A DNA stretch of 64,000 nucleotides, taken from assembly GCF_012848855.1 (NCBI RefSeq), contig NZ_CP051630.1, positions 2,769,501-2,833,500 on the forward strand. The letters are read 5' to 3'. Both the position numbers and the translations under genes were made by a program. Shown here in pieces: positions 17,490-30,720 of the stretch. A model generated the notes under the pieces. The model saw nothing but the letters and a program-made list of their open reading frames with translations, did not search any database and had not been told where the DNA came from. The DNA is from Pyruvatibacter mobilis. Lineage in GTDB: Bacteria > Pseudomonadota > Alphaproteobacteria > CGMCC-115125. The stretch's first letter is position 1. Every line of letters begins with the position of its first letter.

Positions 17490-18473
17490 ATGAATCGGCG
17501 CGTACTTGGCAATAATTTCGACGTGTCCGCCCAGGGGCTGGGCTGCATGGGCATGTCGCAATCCTATGGCGAGGCCGACCAGGCAGAGGCGGAAGCGACC
17601 CTGCTGCGGGCGCTGGACCTGGGCATCACCTTCTTCGATACCGCCGACGTCTATGGCGCCGGGCACAATGAAGAACTTGTGGGGCGGGTGCTGAAGCCGC
17701 ACCGGGACCGCATTGAGCTTGCGACCAAGTTTGCGATCCGCCCCGGCGAAGGCGGCAAGCTGATGGGGGTGCGCGGTGATGCTGCGTATGTAAAGGAAGC
17801 CTGCGACGCGAGCCTGAAGCGCCTGGGCACCGATGTGATCGACCTCTATTACATGCACCGGCTCGACCCAAATGTGCCCATCGAGGAAACGGTCGGCGCA
17901 ATGGCGGAGCTGGTGACAGAAGGCAAGGTACGGCATCTGGGCCTATGCGAAGTCTCCTCCAAGACCATCCGCCGGGCACACGAGGTGCACCCCATCACCG
18001 CCATCCAATCAGAATACTCCCTATGGACCCGCGAGGTGGAAGACCATGTGCTGCCGGCTTGCCGGGAGCTGGGCATTGGTTTCGTTCCCTTCTCGCCCCT
18101 GGGACGCGGCTTCCTAACCGGCGCCGTGAAGAAAGACGATCTGGGCAAGGGCGACCTGCGGAAGATGCTGCCGCGTTTCAGCGACGACAATTTCGATGCG
18201 AACCGGGCGCTGGTGACTGCCGTGGAAGAGATGGCCTCAGCGCGTGGCGTGACAGCCGGACAGATAGCACTGGCCTGGGTGATGGCCCGCGGTGACCACA
18301 TCGTGCCCATTCCCGGCACCAAGCGGCGGACTTATCTCGAAGAGAATGCGGCAGCCGACACCATCGTTCTGTCTGCGGAGGATCTGGGTGAACTCGATGC
18401 GATCTTCGCCCGCGATGCAGTGACGGGCGAGCGCTATCCCCAAGCGATCATGGATACGGTTGAGACCGACTGA
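17490..18473 (+). CDS. Aldo/keto reductase
   Basis: A 327-residue NADPH-dependent oxidoreductase of the AKR superfamily (AKR13/YakC-like). GAGGAGGG directly precedes the ATG at 17490, which decides the start. Catalytic tetrad: Asp and Tyr in FFDTADVYG, Lys in IELATKF, His in DLYYMHRLD. The cofactor-binding C-terminal part contains [19 protein letters not shown]. Substrates of this group are usually reactive aldehydes and ketones. A promoter with a perfect dyad at its start site suggests inducible expression, consistent with a detoxification role (inference). Confidence 0.9.
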   Translation: MNRRVLGNNFDVSAQGLGCMGMSQSYGEADQAEAEATLLRALDLGITFFDTADVYGAGHNEELVGRVLKPHRDRIELATKFAIRPGEGGKLMGVRGDAAYVKEACDASLKRLGTDVIDLYYMHRLDPNVPIEETVGAMAELVTEGKVRHLGLCEVSSKTIRRAHEVHPITAIQSEYSLWTREVEDHVLPACRELGIGFVPFSPLGRGFLTGAVKKDDLGKGDLRKMLPRFSDDNFDANRALVTAVEEMASARGVTAGQIALAWVMARGDHIVPIPGTKRRTYLEENAAADTIVLSAEDLGELDAIFARDAVTGERYPQAIMDTVETD

Positions 18474-18503
18474 AGCCGCGTGCCCCGTTCCGGCTGCCCG
18501 GCT

Positions 18504-20993
18504 TCAGTCTGCCCAGTTGCGGCTGCCAAACAGACGGGAGAAGAAACCCGGTTCTTCGTCTTCCTTCGGCGCGCGGCGCTGATAACCGTCCGGCGTGTAA
18601 CCGGGCGGGCCGAAGCGCGGGTCATAGGCCGGCGCAGTTGCATTGACCTCGACGGGCTGGGGAGCGGCCGCGACGGCCACCGGCGGTTCCCAGTCGCCCG
18701 GCAGCGGACGTGCGGGCAGGCCGGTATGGGCTGCGGTCATGAACCCGGCCCAGATCTCTGCGGGTAAGCGACCGCCGGTTATCTCAACCATTGGCGAGCT
18801 GTCGTCATTACCGACCCAGACGCCGGCGACCAGATCAGCCGTATAGCCGAGGAACCAGGCATCGCGGTTTTCCTGGCTGGTGCCGGTCTTACCGGCGGCA
18901 GGCCTGTCGATCTGCGCGCGGCGGCCGGTGCCGTTCGTCACCGTATAGGCCAGCATGGCATTCATCCGCGCGACATTGGTGCGGGTGAGAACGCGGCCAA
19001 GGCCACCTCCCTCACGCTCATAAACCACTTCATCGGCAAGCGGCAGGTCGCCGTCCCGGCCGGACGGCTTTGACCCTTCCGTGGGCTGAGGGTCGAGCTC
19101 GAGGCCCAATGTCACCTTGGTGATGATGTGCGGAATGACGCCCCGCCCGCCATTGGCCAGCGGCGCATAGGCCGATGTGAGCTCCATCAAAGTAACTTCA
19201 GAAGTGCCGAGCGCCAGGGACAGGTTGGGGGCAAGTTCGGACGTGATGCCCATGCGGCGGGCGGTACGCGCGACGGAGCCCGGCGTCGCCTCATGGGTGA
19301 GGCGGACGGCAACAGTGTTGATGCTCCGGGCGAGTGCGTGCATGAGGGAGACATCGCCCTCATAGCTGTCCCTGAAGTTGGACGGTGCATAACCACCGAT
19401 GCGTACCGGGGCATCGCGGCGGATGGTAAGCGGTGTCATGCCGCGCTCGAGCGCGGTCAGATAGACGAAGGTCTTGAAGGCAGAGCCGGGCTGACGGAGT
19501 GCTGTGGTGGCGCGATTGAACTGGCTTTCGCGGTAATTGCGGCCGCCGACAAGGGCGCGCACCGCACCGTCCGGCGTCATTGCGACGAGCGCGCCCTGGC
19601 TGACATTGGACACTTCGCCCGACAGCGCGAGACGGCTCTTGATGGCACCAACAGCGGCCATCTGCATGGCGGGATCAAGGGTCGTGTGGACGGTCATGTC
19701 GCGGCCGGATGCGCTGACGAAATCAGCCAGCTGCTCTTCGATCCAGTCAACGGCATAACCGGTCTCGGTGCTGGCGCGGGCGGCAAGCTCGGCGGGGAAG
19801 GCAGCGGCCGTATCCGCGTCAGGCCCTGCGAGGAAACCGTAGCGGTGCATGGCGTCGATCACCACATTGGCGCGGGCCTGAGCCCCTTCAGGGTTGTTCG
19901 TGGGTGCCAGGCGGGAGGGCGCCTTGACGAGACCGGCCAGCATGGCGGCTTCCGGCACGGTCAGGTCTGTGGCTGGCTTGTCGAAGAAGCGCTGGGACGC
20001 GGCCTCGAGGCCATAGGCACCGGCACCGAAATAGACGCGGTTGAGATAGAGCGTCAGCAGCTCATCCTTGTCGTACTCGCTCTCCAGCCACAGGGCGAGC
20101 ATGGTTTCCTGCACCTTGCGCTTCAAGGAGCGCTCCGGCGTGAGGAACAGGTTCTTAGCCAGCTGCTGGGTGATGGTGGAGCCGCCCTGCACCACGTCCA
20201 TGGCCTTGAGATTGGCCACCATGGCACGGGCAATGCCGAGGGGGTCGATGCCAACATGGTCATAGAACCGGCGGTCTTCGATCGCGATGAAGGCGTGGGC
20301 AACATAGGGCGGCAAGGCGTCGATATCGACCGCACCGGCAAAGCCCGAGCCACGCCGGGCCAGGACGGTGCCGTCATGCGCCAGGATCGTGACCGTCGGC
20401 GCGCGGGCGGGCACGGCGAGATCGCGCGTGTCCGGAAGCTCAAGCGCCCATGAAAAGGCCAGCAGAGTGGTACCGAGACCACCCCACAGGGCGATAACCG
20501 CCGCCCAGTAGCCGACGCGGCGCGGGGTGATCCGGGCACGGAGGGATTGAAGCCAGGGCCCGAAGGGCGATCCGCTGGAACTGCCGCCGCCTCTACGGCC
20601 ACCGCCGCCGCCGGCGCCCCCACCACTGCCAGATCCGGTACCCGGGCGGCGTGACCGGGGTTTTGCGCCCTGCGTCTTGTGCGTGGCCTTGGGGGCCCTT
20701 GCAGTGGCCTGCTTTTTTTTGTCTGACGGCGTTGAGGTAGCTTCAGCTGCCGCCGCGGCTGCAGCCGCCTCCCGGCGGCGGGCAACGTCGTCCAGCATGG
20801 CACGCGGTGTGGTGGTGCGGGGGCGAACAATGCGGGGGCCTGAGCTGTTGCGCGAGGTCACGGCCCGGGCAATGCGGGCAGGCGGCACGGCGGACGCGTC
20901 GGCGCCGGGCGCCTGCGGGCTTTTTCCATTACCGTTGCGGCGGCGCCCGCCGCCGCGGGAACCGCTGTTTTCTGCCGATTTTCGCGTCGTCAT
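18504..20993 (-). CDS. Penicillin-binding protein 1A (class A, bifunctional)
   Basis: An 829-residue peptidoglycan synthase with one membrane anchor (about 160-183). The GT51 glycosyltransferase domain shows EDRRFYDHVGID and GGSTITQQLAKNLFLTPERS. The transpeptidase domain shows the SxxK motif in RQPGSAFKTFVY, SIN (SxN) and GKTGTSQ (KTG). The cytoplasmic N-terminus of about 155 residues is unusual: basic and of low complexity, with an Ala run, repeated KAxK-type segments and a Gly/Ser/Arg tract just before the membrane. It is divergent from the nuclease-like gene. Class A PBPs are typically monocistronic, as here. Confidence 0.95.
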   Translation of the reverse strand: MTTRKSAENSGSRGGGRRRNGNGKSPQAPGADASAVPPARIARAVTSRNSSGPRIVRPRTTTPRAMLDDVARRREAAAAAAAAEATSTPSDKKKQATARAPKATHKTQGAKPRSRRPGTGSGSGGGAGGGGGRRGGGSSSGSPFGPWLQSLRARITPRRVGYWAAVIALWGGLGTTLLAFSWALELPDTRDLAVPARAPTVTILAHDGTVLARRGSGFAGAVDIDALPPYVAHAFIAIEDRRFYDHVGIDPLGIARAMVANLKAMDVVQGGSTITQQLAKNLFLTPERSLKRKVQETMLALWLESEYDKDELLTLYLNRVYFGAGAYGLEAASQRFFDKPATDLTVPEAAMLAGLVKAPSRLAPTNNPEGAQARANVVIDAMHRYGFLAGPDADTAAAFPAELAARASTETGYAVDWIEEQLADFVSASGRDMTVHTTLDPAMQMAAVGAIKSRLALSGEVSNVSQGALVAMTPDGAVRALVGGRNYRESQFNRATTALRQPGSAFKTFVYLTALERGMTPLTIRRDAPVRIGGYAPSNFRDSYEGDVSLMHALARSINTVAVRLTHEATPGSVARTARRMGITSELAPNLSLALGTSEVTLMELTSAYAPLANGGRGVIPHIITKVTLGLELDPQPTEGSKPSGRDGDLPLADEVVYEREGGGLGRVLTRTNVARMNAMLAYTVTNGTGRRAQIDRPAAGKTGTSQENRDAWFLGYTADLVAGVWVGNDDSSPMVEITGGRLPAEIWAGFMTAAHTGLPARPLPGDWEPPVAVAAAPQPVEVNATAPAYDPRFGPPGYTPDGYQRRAPKEDEEPGFFSRLFGSRNWAD

Positions 20994-21116
20994 GGCACCG
21001 CCGGGCCCGAAGGCCCTTCGCCCTTGGTTAACAAGACCTTATTGTCTGACCGTATCTCTTAACGGGAGGTGAAGGCGTCGGTGCGGCGCCAAAGGGGCAA
21101 TTTGGGGGCGACCGGA

Positions 21117-24798
<3,682 letters not shown>

Positions 24799-24872
24799 CG
24801 GTGTCTCCGGTAGAAGTCGGGCGGTATGTGTCGGTGTCGGTTCGATGGACCGTCAGGCCTGGCTCAAAGGCC

Positions 24873-26123
24873 CTAGGCCTGGGGCGTGATTTCTCCATGG
24901 GCGACGTTAAAAAGCTGTGCGCGGTCACCCAGATTTTCAAACAGGCTGGCGTCGGTTCCGGTCATCCAGGCCTGGGCCCCGAGACGCTCGAGCTCGTCGA
25001 ACAGGGCGGTACGACGGCGGGCGTCCAGATGGGCAGCCACTTCGTCCAGCAGAAGCAAGGGCGGGGCGCCGAAGCTGGCACAGTGAAGCCGTGCATTGGC
25101 CAGAACGAGGCCGATCAGCAGCGCCTTTTGTTCGCCGGTCGAGCAGGCCTGGGCGTCCATGTTCTTGGGCGCGTGGCGCACCAGCATGTCGGCCCGGTGC
25201 GGGCCTTCCAGCGCGCGCCCCGCAGCAGCATCCCGGCCGCGCGCGGATTTGAGCCGCGCCGCATAGGCGTCTTCCACATCGACAGACGCCGCGCTGCCGA
25301 GACGCGCATCGACCTCATCGGAGAAGCCGGATGCAAGCGCCACCTGCGCCTTGGGAAAGGCCGTGTCCGACGGGCCCTCATGCTCCGCAATGGCGGCCTT
25401 GAGCTGCCCTATCAGATGGGTACGGGCGAGCGCGATGGCAACGCCGTGTTCGGCCATCTGGCCTTCGAGTGCCGACAGCCAGGAGGCGTTCCAGTTGTCC
25501 TCGGCCAAAAGCCGCGTGCGCTCGCGCATGGCTTTTTCATAGGACGACACGCGCGAGGAATGACCCGCATCGAAGCCCAGCACCATGCGGTCGAGGAAGC
25601 GGCGGCGTCCGCCCGCGCCCTCAATGAACAGGCGGTCCATCTGCGGGGTGAGCCACAGGCCGCGCACGAACTGCCCAAGCACGCCGGAGCCTGACTTCGC
25701 AGCCCCATCCACCTTGACGACGCGCTTGTCACCATCGCTGGTGCGGCCAATGCCCGTGCCAAGATCGACGGTGCCATCTGGCGTCATCACGGTGGCAGCG
25801 ACGCCCCAGGGCTGGGTTGTTTGCCCGGCTTCGTCACGCGACATGTCGCGCGTGGACACATCCGACAGGCGCACGCCGCGCAGGCCACGTCCCGGGGTGA
25901 GGAAGGACAGGGCCTCGAGGATATTGGTCTTGCCGGCACCGTTCTCGCCCACAAGAACCACCGGGCGGGCATCCAGCGCCATCGCGGCACGGCCGTAATT
26001 CCGAAAGCCCGTCACTACCAGCCGCAACACTGCAAGCCGCGCAGCCGCATGCGCCCCCTCAGACATGGAAACCATGTCCGGGGTCAGAGCATCGGTCTTG
26101 TGCGTGGTGTCGGCAAAGGTCAA
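24873..26123 (-). CDS. recF: DNA replication/repair protein RecF
   Basis: A 416-residue ABC-type ATPase of recombinational repair that loads RecA at gaps with RecO and RecR. Walker A GENGAGKTNILEAL, signature STGEQKALLIGLVLA, Walker B PLLLLDEVAAHLD. Family motifs TPQMDRLFIEGAGGRRRFLDR and EGPHRADM are present. The first 20 or so residues before RLAVLRLVVTGFRNY look like extension; in-frame ATGs at codons 17 and 20 are alternative starts. It follows dnaN by 75 bp. Confidence 0.93.
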   Translation of the reverse strand: MTFADTTHKTDALTPDMVSMSEGAHAAARLAVLRLVVTGFRNYGRAAMALDARPVVLVGENGAGKTNILEALSFLTPGRGLRGVRLSDVSTRDMSRDEAGQTTQPWGVAATVMTPDGTVDLGTGIGRTSDGDKRVVKVDGAAKSGSGVLGQFVRGLWLTPQMDRLFIEGAGGRRRFLDRMVLGFDAGHSSRVSSYEKAMRERTRLLAEDNWNASWLSALEGQMAEHGVAIALARTHLIGQLKAAIAEHEGPSDTAFPKAQVALASGFSDEVDARLGSAASVDVEDAYAARLKSARGRDAAAGRALEGPHRADMLVRHAPKNMDAQACSTGEQKALLIGLVLANARLHCASFGAPPLLLLDEVAAHLDARRRTALFDELERLGAQAWMTGTDASLFENLGDRAQLFNVAHGEITPQA

Positions 26124-26198
26124 TCAAGCGATGTCCGGATTGGCGCGCCGGGGACACGGGATCGCCCCCCTGCCCCTGACGCGATTTCAGGTGGTGCG

Positions 26199-27305
26199 TC
26201 AGACGCGCATGGGCATCAGCACGTAGAGCGCCTCGGGATCGTCCCCGTCCCGCACGACGGTGGGCGAGCCTGAATCCGACAATTCGAAATGGGCGGTCGG
26301 GCCATCGAGCTGCTGGGTGATGTCGAGCAGGTACCGGGCGTTGAAGCCGATCTCCAGGGCATCGCCCTTGTAGTCGATGCCGAGCTCTTCGGTGGCGGAT
26401 CCGGAATCCGGATTGTTGACAGCCAGCGTCACCTTGCCTTCGTCGAGATCAAGCTTCACAGCGCGGCTGCGCTCGGTGGAGATGGTGGAGACGCGATCCA
26501 CGGCGGAGGCGAAGAGCTTGCCGTCCACTTCCATGGACTTGTTGTTCTCGGACGGGATCACCCGGCCGTAATCGGGGAACGTGCCGTCGATGAGCTTGGA
26601 GGTCAGCGTGACATTGCCGAGATCGAAGCGGATCTTGGTGTCTGAGACAGCGATCTTGACGCTCTCCTCGCCGGCCTCGAGGAGCTTCAGCAACTCGGTC
26701 ACGGTCTTGCGCGGCACGATGATGCCGGGCATGCCGTCGGCGCCGGAAGGCAGCGGCATGTCCACCCGCGCCAGGCGATGGCCGTCAGTGGCCACGGCGC
26801 GCAGTTTGCCGTCCACCGTGTGGAGGTAGATGCCGTTCAGGTAATAGCGCGTCTCCTCGGTGGAGATGGCGAAGCGGGTCTTTTCGACCAGGCGGAACAG
26901 GTCCTTGGCGGACACCTCGAAACTGTAGGGCAGATCGCCGGCGGCTGCTGCCGGGAAGTCCTCACGCGGCAGGCTTTGCAGGGCGAAGCGGGACCGACCG
27001 GCCACAACGGTGACCTTGCCGGTCTCGGTATCGTGGTTCACTTCCACCTGGGCGCCGTCCGGCAGCTTACGGACAATGTCGTACATGGTGTGGGCGGGCG
27101 CCGTGGTGCCGCCGCCGACTGCTACATCGGCAGGCACGCCTTCGACGATCTCGATGTCCAGGTCAGTAGCGGTAAGGCTCAACTGGCCGTCTTCCGCCGT
27201 CAGCAGCACATTGGCGAGAATGGGAATGGTATTCCGCCGCTCCACCACGCTCTGCACGTGATTGAGGGCCTTGAGGAGCGCGCCGCGTTCGATCGTGATC
27301 TTCAT
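26199..27305 (-). CDS. dnaN: DNA polymerase III sliding clamp (beta subunit)
   Basis: A 368-residue beta clamp made of three repeated domains; MKITIERGALLKALNHVQSVVERRNTIPILANVLL is the characteristic start (given here only as residues 1-35 of the protein). The C-terminus ALYVLMPMRV is the conserved end. The ring tethers polymerases to DNA. It starts the dnaN-recF-clpP-gyrB run. A candidate promoter lies about 195 bp upstream. Confidence 0.97.
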   Translation of the reverse strand: MKITIERGALLKALNHVQSVVERRNTIPILANVLLTAEDGQLSLTATDLDIEIVEGVPADVAVGGGTTAPAHTMYDIVRKLPDGAQVEVNHDTETGKVTVVAGRSRFALQSLPREDFPAAAAGDLPYSFEVSAKDLFRLVEKTRFAISTEETRYYLNGIYLHTVDGKLRAVATDGHRLARVDMPLPSGADGMPGIIVPRKTVTELLKLLEAGEESVKIAVSDTKIRFDLGNVTLTSKLIDGTFPDYGRVIPSENNKSMEVDGKLFASAVDRVSTISTERSRAVKLDLDEGKVTLAVNNPDSGSATEELGIDYKGDALEIGFNARYLLDITQQLDGPTAHFELSDSGSPTVVRDGDDPEALYVLMPMRV

Positions 27306-27897
27306 GGGGTCGGATTATCCATTCTTGCGGAGCCGGAAACGGCTTGTCGGGCGGGGTCTCTTCCGGCGGAAAGGGATGCGGACAGGCCGGGATTCTCCCG
27401 TTTGCGGCACGGGACCCGTCCGGGCCCCGGTGATGCCTGCAACAGCCTGCTTGACTTCCCCCGCAGCCTTTCACCAGAAGGGCAGAATCAGCCCCAAACT
27501 TATAGCAGTTTCAATACGCGAATGTACAAAAACCGCTGTTGGTTACTGGGTTTTCCGGGGAAGCGGGCTGCCGGGCGCAAGGGCCATTAACCCCACCTTG
27601 CGGCAGCCGCACCGGGAGCCCGTCACAGCCCTGCCATGCCGGGATGCGCTTGCCAATCCACCACCGGAGGCGTAGGACCTGTGGCAAGGGACAAGGCCCC
27701 TGCCGCCCGCGGGCAGACAGCCCATGGTGAAGCCTTGAGGATTATTGCGAAAACGCACCGGAAAAGTGCGTCTTCTCCCCATGCAGCTCATGTCACGTCA
27801 TGCTGCCTGGTGGCAATGCGGGCCCCATCAGACCTTGCCAGCCGCGCACCGGCCACGCCCGGATGCAGCATGACCCAGGATATGTGAGGCATTTCGC
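27306..27897. other. 592-bp gap between dnaN and the divergent glyoxalase-like gene
   Basis: No gene is seen. It holds the candidate dnaN promoter (27499-27529) and a small inverted repeat ACGCAC/GTGCGT (27753-27771). TTATCCATT at 27315 is only a partial match to a DnaA box. The central part (about 27490-27540) is locally AT-richer. Confidence 0.5.
27499..27529 (-). promoter_or_regulatory. Possible dnaN promoter
   Basis: Minus strand TTGTAC (27529-27524) and TATAAG (27504-27499) with a 19-nt spacer, slightly longer than ideal. Confidence 0.3.
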
Positions 27898-28416
27898 ATG
27901 GTCGATACGACACCAATTCCCCCTCAGCCCGCCGCCGGCGCGACACCCCTCGCTGCGGCTGATCTCCCATCGCCCGACGCGCTCAAGCACCAGGCCCGGC
28001 GCCTGCGCCAGGAGCTGGACAAGTCAGGCACCAAGATCAGTCACGCCAAGGCGCTGGAACTTGTTGCTCACCAGCTCGGCTACCGGGACTGGAACACGTT
28101 AAGTGCGGCCTCCGCCGCTTCAGCAGCGGAAGCCGTCCGGCGGCATAATCAAATGCAGCTGCAGATTGGCGACCGGGTTGCCGGAACCTATCTGGGCCAG
28201 GCCTTTAATGGCGAAGTGCTTGCTGTCCAGCGGATGGGTGGTGGCCATGTACGGGTCACCCTGCATTTTGACAGCCCTGTTGACGTCGTCAGGTTCGACA
28301 GTTTTTCGGCCTTCCGTCAGCGTGTCTCTTGCACGCTGGACGAAGAGCTGACAGCTCCTGCCCGGACCTCGGACGGCAGGCCGCACATGCGCATCGAAAG
28401 GCGGCTGCCATCCTGA
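27898..28416 (+). CDS. Glyoxalase-superfamily-like small protein
   Basis: A 172-residue soluble protein. After a Pro/Ala-rich lead, residues about 25-65 contain ALKHQARRLRQELDKSG then ISHAKALELVAHQLGYRDWN, a conserved module that I associate with proteins annotated as glyoxalase superfamily in alphaproteobacteria. The second half (about 85-160) is beta-rich, with GDRVAGTYLGQAFNGEVLAV. No catalytic site can be named. It lies on the plus strand between dnaA and dnaN, interrupting the usual neighbourhood, and shares a bidirectional terminator with dnaA. Confidence 0.65.
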   Translation: MVDTTPIPPQPAAGATPLAAADLPSPDALKHQARRLRQELDKSGTKISHAKALELVAHQLGYRDWNTLSAASAASAAEAVRRHNQMQLQIGDRVAGTYLGQAFNGEVLAVQRMGGGHVRVTLHFDSPVDVVRFDSFSAFRQRVSCTLDEELTAPARTSDGRPHMRIERRLPS

Positions 28417-28453
28417 CCACCAAGGTGCGGCCTAGCCGCCAGCACAAAACAAG

Positions 28454-28490
28454 AAGGCCGGGGCTGCCTTGCGGCCCCGGCCTTTTCGTT
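28454..28490. terminator. Bidirectional intrinsic terminator between the glyoxalase-like gene and dnaA
   Basis: An 11-bp perfect stem AAGGCCGGGGC (28454-28464) with its complement (28474-28484) and a 9-nt loop; TTCGTTT follows and AAAACAAG precedes, so it can stop both convergent transcripts. Confidence 0.85.
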
Positions 28491-28515
28491 TGATCGGGAC
28501 TGAAAGCGGCTGTGC

Positions 28516-30168
28516 TTACTGCTCCTCGATGGCGCGGCGGATGAGACCGATATCCTCATCCAGCGCCTTGTCCTCAGCGCGGAGCTGTTCGATCTTGTTG
28601 ACCCCGTGCAGCACGGTGGTGTGATCGCGGCCGCCGAACTTGCGGCCGATTTCAGGCAGCGAACGGGTGGTGAGGTGCTTGCAGAGATACATCGCTACCT
28701 GGCGCGGACGTGCTACCGACCGCGACCGGCGCGGCGATGACATGTCGACCAGACGCAGATTGTAGTAGTCCGCGACCTTGCGCTGGATGTCGTCGATGGT
28801 GATGCGCTTTTCGTTGGCGCGCACCAGATGGCGCAGAATGTCCTGGGCGTGCTCGACGGTCATCGGGCGACCGATCAATTCAGCATGGGCGATGAGCGTC
28901 GTCAGCGCACCTTCGAGTTCGCGAATGGACGACGAGATCGAGCTGGCCAGGAAGTTGATCACGTCATCGCTGAGTTGCACGCCGGGGTGGTTCGGCAGCA
29001 TGGTTTCGGCCTTGGCGTGCAGGATGCCAAGACGCAATTCATAGTCGGTCGGCAGGATATCGCAGGCCAGGCCGTGACCAAGGCGGGACCGGATGCGTTC
29101 CTCGATCCCTTCAAGATCCGACGGCGAACGGTCGGCGGAAATGATGATCTGGCGGTTGTGGTCCACCAGCGCATTGAAGGTGTGGAAGAACTCTTCCTGA
29201 GTGGAATCCTTGCCGCCGATGAACTGGACATCATCCACCATCAGCACATCCACCGACCGGTAAGCGTGCTTGAAGGCCACCGTGTCCTTGTGCCGGAGCG
29301 CATTGACGAAGTGGTACATGAAACGCTCGGCGGACAGGTAGACAACCCGCTTGCCAGGATCGCGGCGGAGAATTTCCGCGCCGATCGCATGCATCAGGTG
29401 GGTCTTGCCGAGACCGACCGGCCCGTAGAGATAGAGCGGGTTGAAGGGCACAGCCCCATCGGCCTCGGCCACACGGCGGGCGGCGGCATAAGCGAGCTGG
29501 TTGGACTTACCGACAACAAAATTGTCGAAGGTCAAGTGCGGCAGCAGCGGCGTGCCAAGCGGCACATCCCCGCCGGTTGCGGATCCCGCATCCATGGTCT
29601 GGAACGGGTTGCTGGCAGCGGCGCGCGGTGCCCCCGGCTGGGCGGATACGGCGTCGAGGCCCGCGGCAGGCCCATTAAGACCGTCATTGCGCGATGCACC
29701 GTTGACCGCCGACCCGGCAGACGGTGTGGCGGCAGCATCGGCCGCCAGGGCGCGGGCCGCCTCAGCCGCAGTCGCCGTGCCTTCGGCAATCAGGGTGATG
29801 CGGCGAACAGAAGGATCCTCCTGCCGCCACAGGGCGAGAAGATGGTCGCCGAACTCGCGCTGGATGTAATCGCGCGCGAATGACGTCGGGACCGCGTAGC
29901 TGACCGCGCCATCGCCGACGCCGATAAGCTGCACCTGGCCGAACCAACTCTTGAAGCGGGCCTCACCAAGATTGCCGCGCAGCTTCGCCTGCACAGCAGC
30001 CCACTGGGCAGCCACGCCGGATTGACCATCCGACTGGCCGTCGGCCGCGTCGAATCCGGGCATCATCTGCTGGGAGCGGACATCGCCCGCCTCGACTGCG
30101 TGCGCCTCTGCGTGGGAGTCCGCATGCTCCTGCGCGTGGCCCTGGCTGCCTGCCTTGCTGTTGATCAT
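28516..30168 (-). CDS. dnaA: Chromosomal replication initiator protein DnaA
   Basis: A 550-residue AAA+ initiator. Walker A GPVGLGKTHLMHAIG, Walker B VLMVDDVQFIGGKDSTQEEFF, and the DNA-binding signature GGRDHTTVLHGVNKIEQL near the C-terminus. It is longer than the usual 450-500 residues because of an acidic/His-rich N-terminal lead (about 1-50) and an Ala/Gly-rich linker (about 130-205). AGGGG precedes the ATG at 30168. A rhodanese gene lies 117 bp upstream on the same strand. Confidence 0.97.
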   Translation of the reverse strand: MINSKAGSQGHAQEHADSHAEAHAVEAGDVRSQQMMPGFDAADGQSDGQSGVAAQWAAVQAKLRGNLGEARFKSWFGQVQLIGVGDGAVSYAVPTSFARDYIQREFGDHLLALWRQEDPSVRRITLIAEGTATAAEAARALAADAAATPSAGSAVNGASRNDGLNGPAAGLDAVSAQPGAPRAAASNPFQTMDAGSATGGDVPLGTPLLPHLTFDNFVVGKSNQLAYAAARRVAEADGAVPFNPLYLYGPVGLGKTHLMHAIGAEILRRDPGKRVVYLSAERFMYHFVNALRHKDTVAFKHAYRSVDVLMVDDVQFIGGKDSTQEEFFHTFNALVDHNRQIIISADRSPSDLEGIEERIRSRLGHGLACDILPTDYELRLGILHAKAETMLPNHPGVQLSDDVINFLASSISSSIRELEGALTTLIAHAELIGRPMTVEHAQDILRHLVRANEKRITIDDIQRKVADYYNLRLVDMSSPRRSRSVARPRQVAMYLCKHLTTRSLPEIGRKFGGRDHTTVLHGVNKIEQLRAEDKALDEDIGLIRRAIEEQ

Positions 30169-30285
30169 CTGTTTCCCCTGCTCCCCGTGCCGCCCGGGGA
30201 GGCCAATTCGTCAATAACCAATTCCGTGTCCGGCGCCTGCAGCAGGCTTCATGCCCAGCAAGCGCTCAAGCTGCCGCCGGTGCGA

Positions 30286-30720
30286 CTAGCTTTGCCGCCA
30301 GGGAAGACCTGCCGCCTTCCATCCGCCGGCTTGGCCGCGATGCCCGTCCGCATCGAGCGGCCCTTCGAACCCGCCAGCCACATTGAAGCAGGCGGTGTAG
30401 CCCAGGGCCGTAAGTGCCGTCGCCGCACCGATGCTGCGCTGGCCGGACCGGCACAGGCACAGAATAGGCGCATCCTTTGCCACGCCCGCCGCATCGAGCC
30501 TGGCCGCCACAGCGTCCGCGAAACGCGGATTGGGCGTGCCGCCGGGATAGCCCCGCCACTCCTCCGTCAGGAGCGGCCGCCCGGTGGCGCTGATATCCGG
30601 CAGACCCACAAAGGCCCACTCGGCCTCGGTCCGCACATCGATGAGTACACTCTGGCTGTTCTCGTTGAGGAGGCGCCAGGCCTCCTGCACGTCAACATCC
30701 CCTGCATAACCGCCGCTCAT
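30286..30720 (-). CDS. Single-domain rhodanese-like protein
   Basis: A 144-residue sulfurtransferase-fold protein starting MSGGYAGDVDVQEAWRLL. The active-site loop is LCLCRSGQRSIGAATAL, with the second Cys as the likely persulfide carrier (CRxGxRS). VLIDVRTEAEWAFVGLPDI and the C-terminal NVAGGFEGPLD are family marks. The frame opens farther upstream, but that extension (to 30801) is not family-like. It lies directly upstream of dnaA and could be cotranscribed with it. Sulfur acceptor unknown. Confidence 0.88.
   Translation of the reverse strand: MSGGYAGDVDVQEAWRLLNENSQSVLIDVRTEAEWAFVGLPDISATGRPLLTEEWRGYPGGTPNPRFADAVAARLDAAGVAKDAPILCLCRSGQRSIGAATALTALGYTACFNVAGGFEGPLDADGHRGQAGGWKAAGLPWRQS

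Noticed and set aside
21069-21116. GTG start adding 16 residues to the nuclease-like protein
   Set aside because: The extra residues are basic and non-family-like and the start abuts its ribosome-like site; kept as an alternative only.
27753-27771. Inverted repeat ACGCAC/GTGCGT as a terminator
   Set aside because: Only 6 bp with no T-run and no gene ending nearby.
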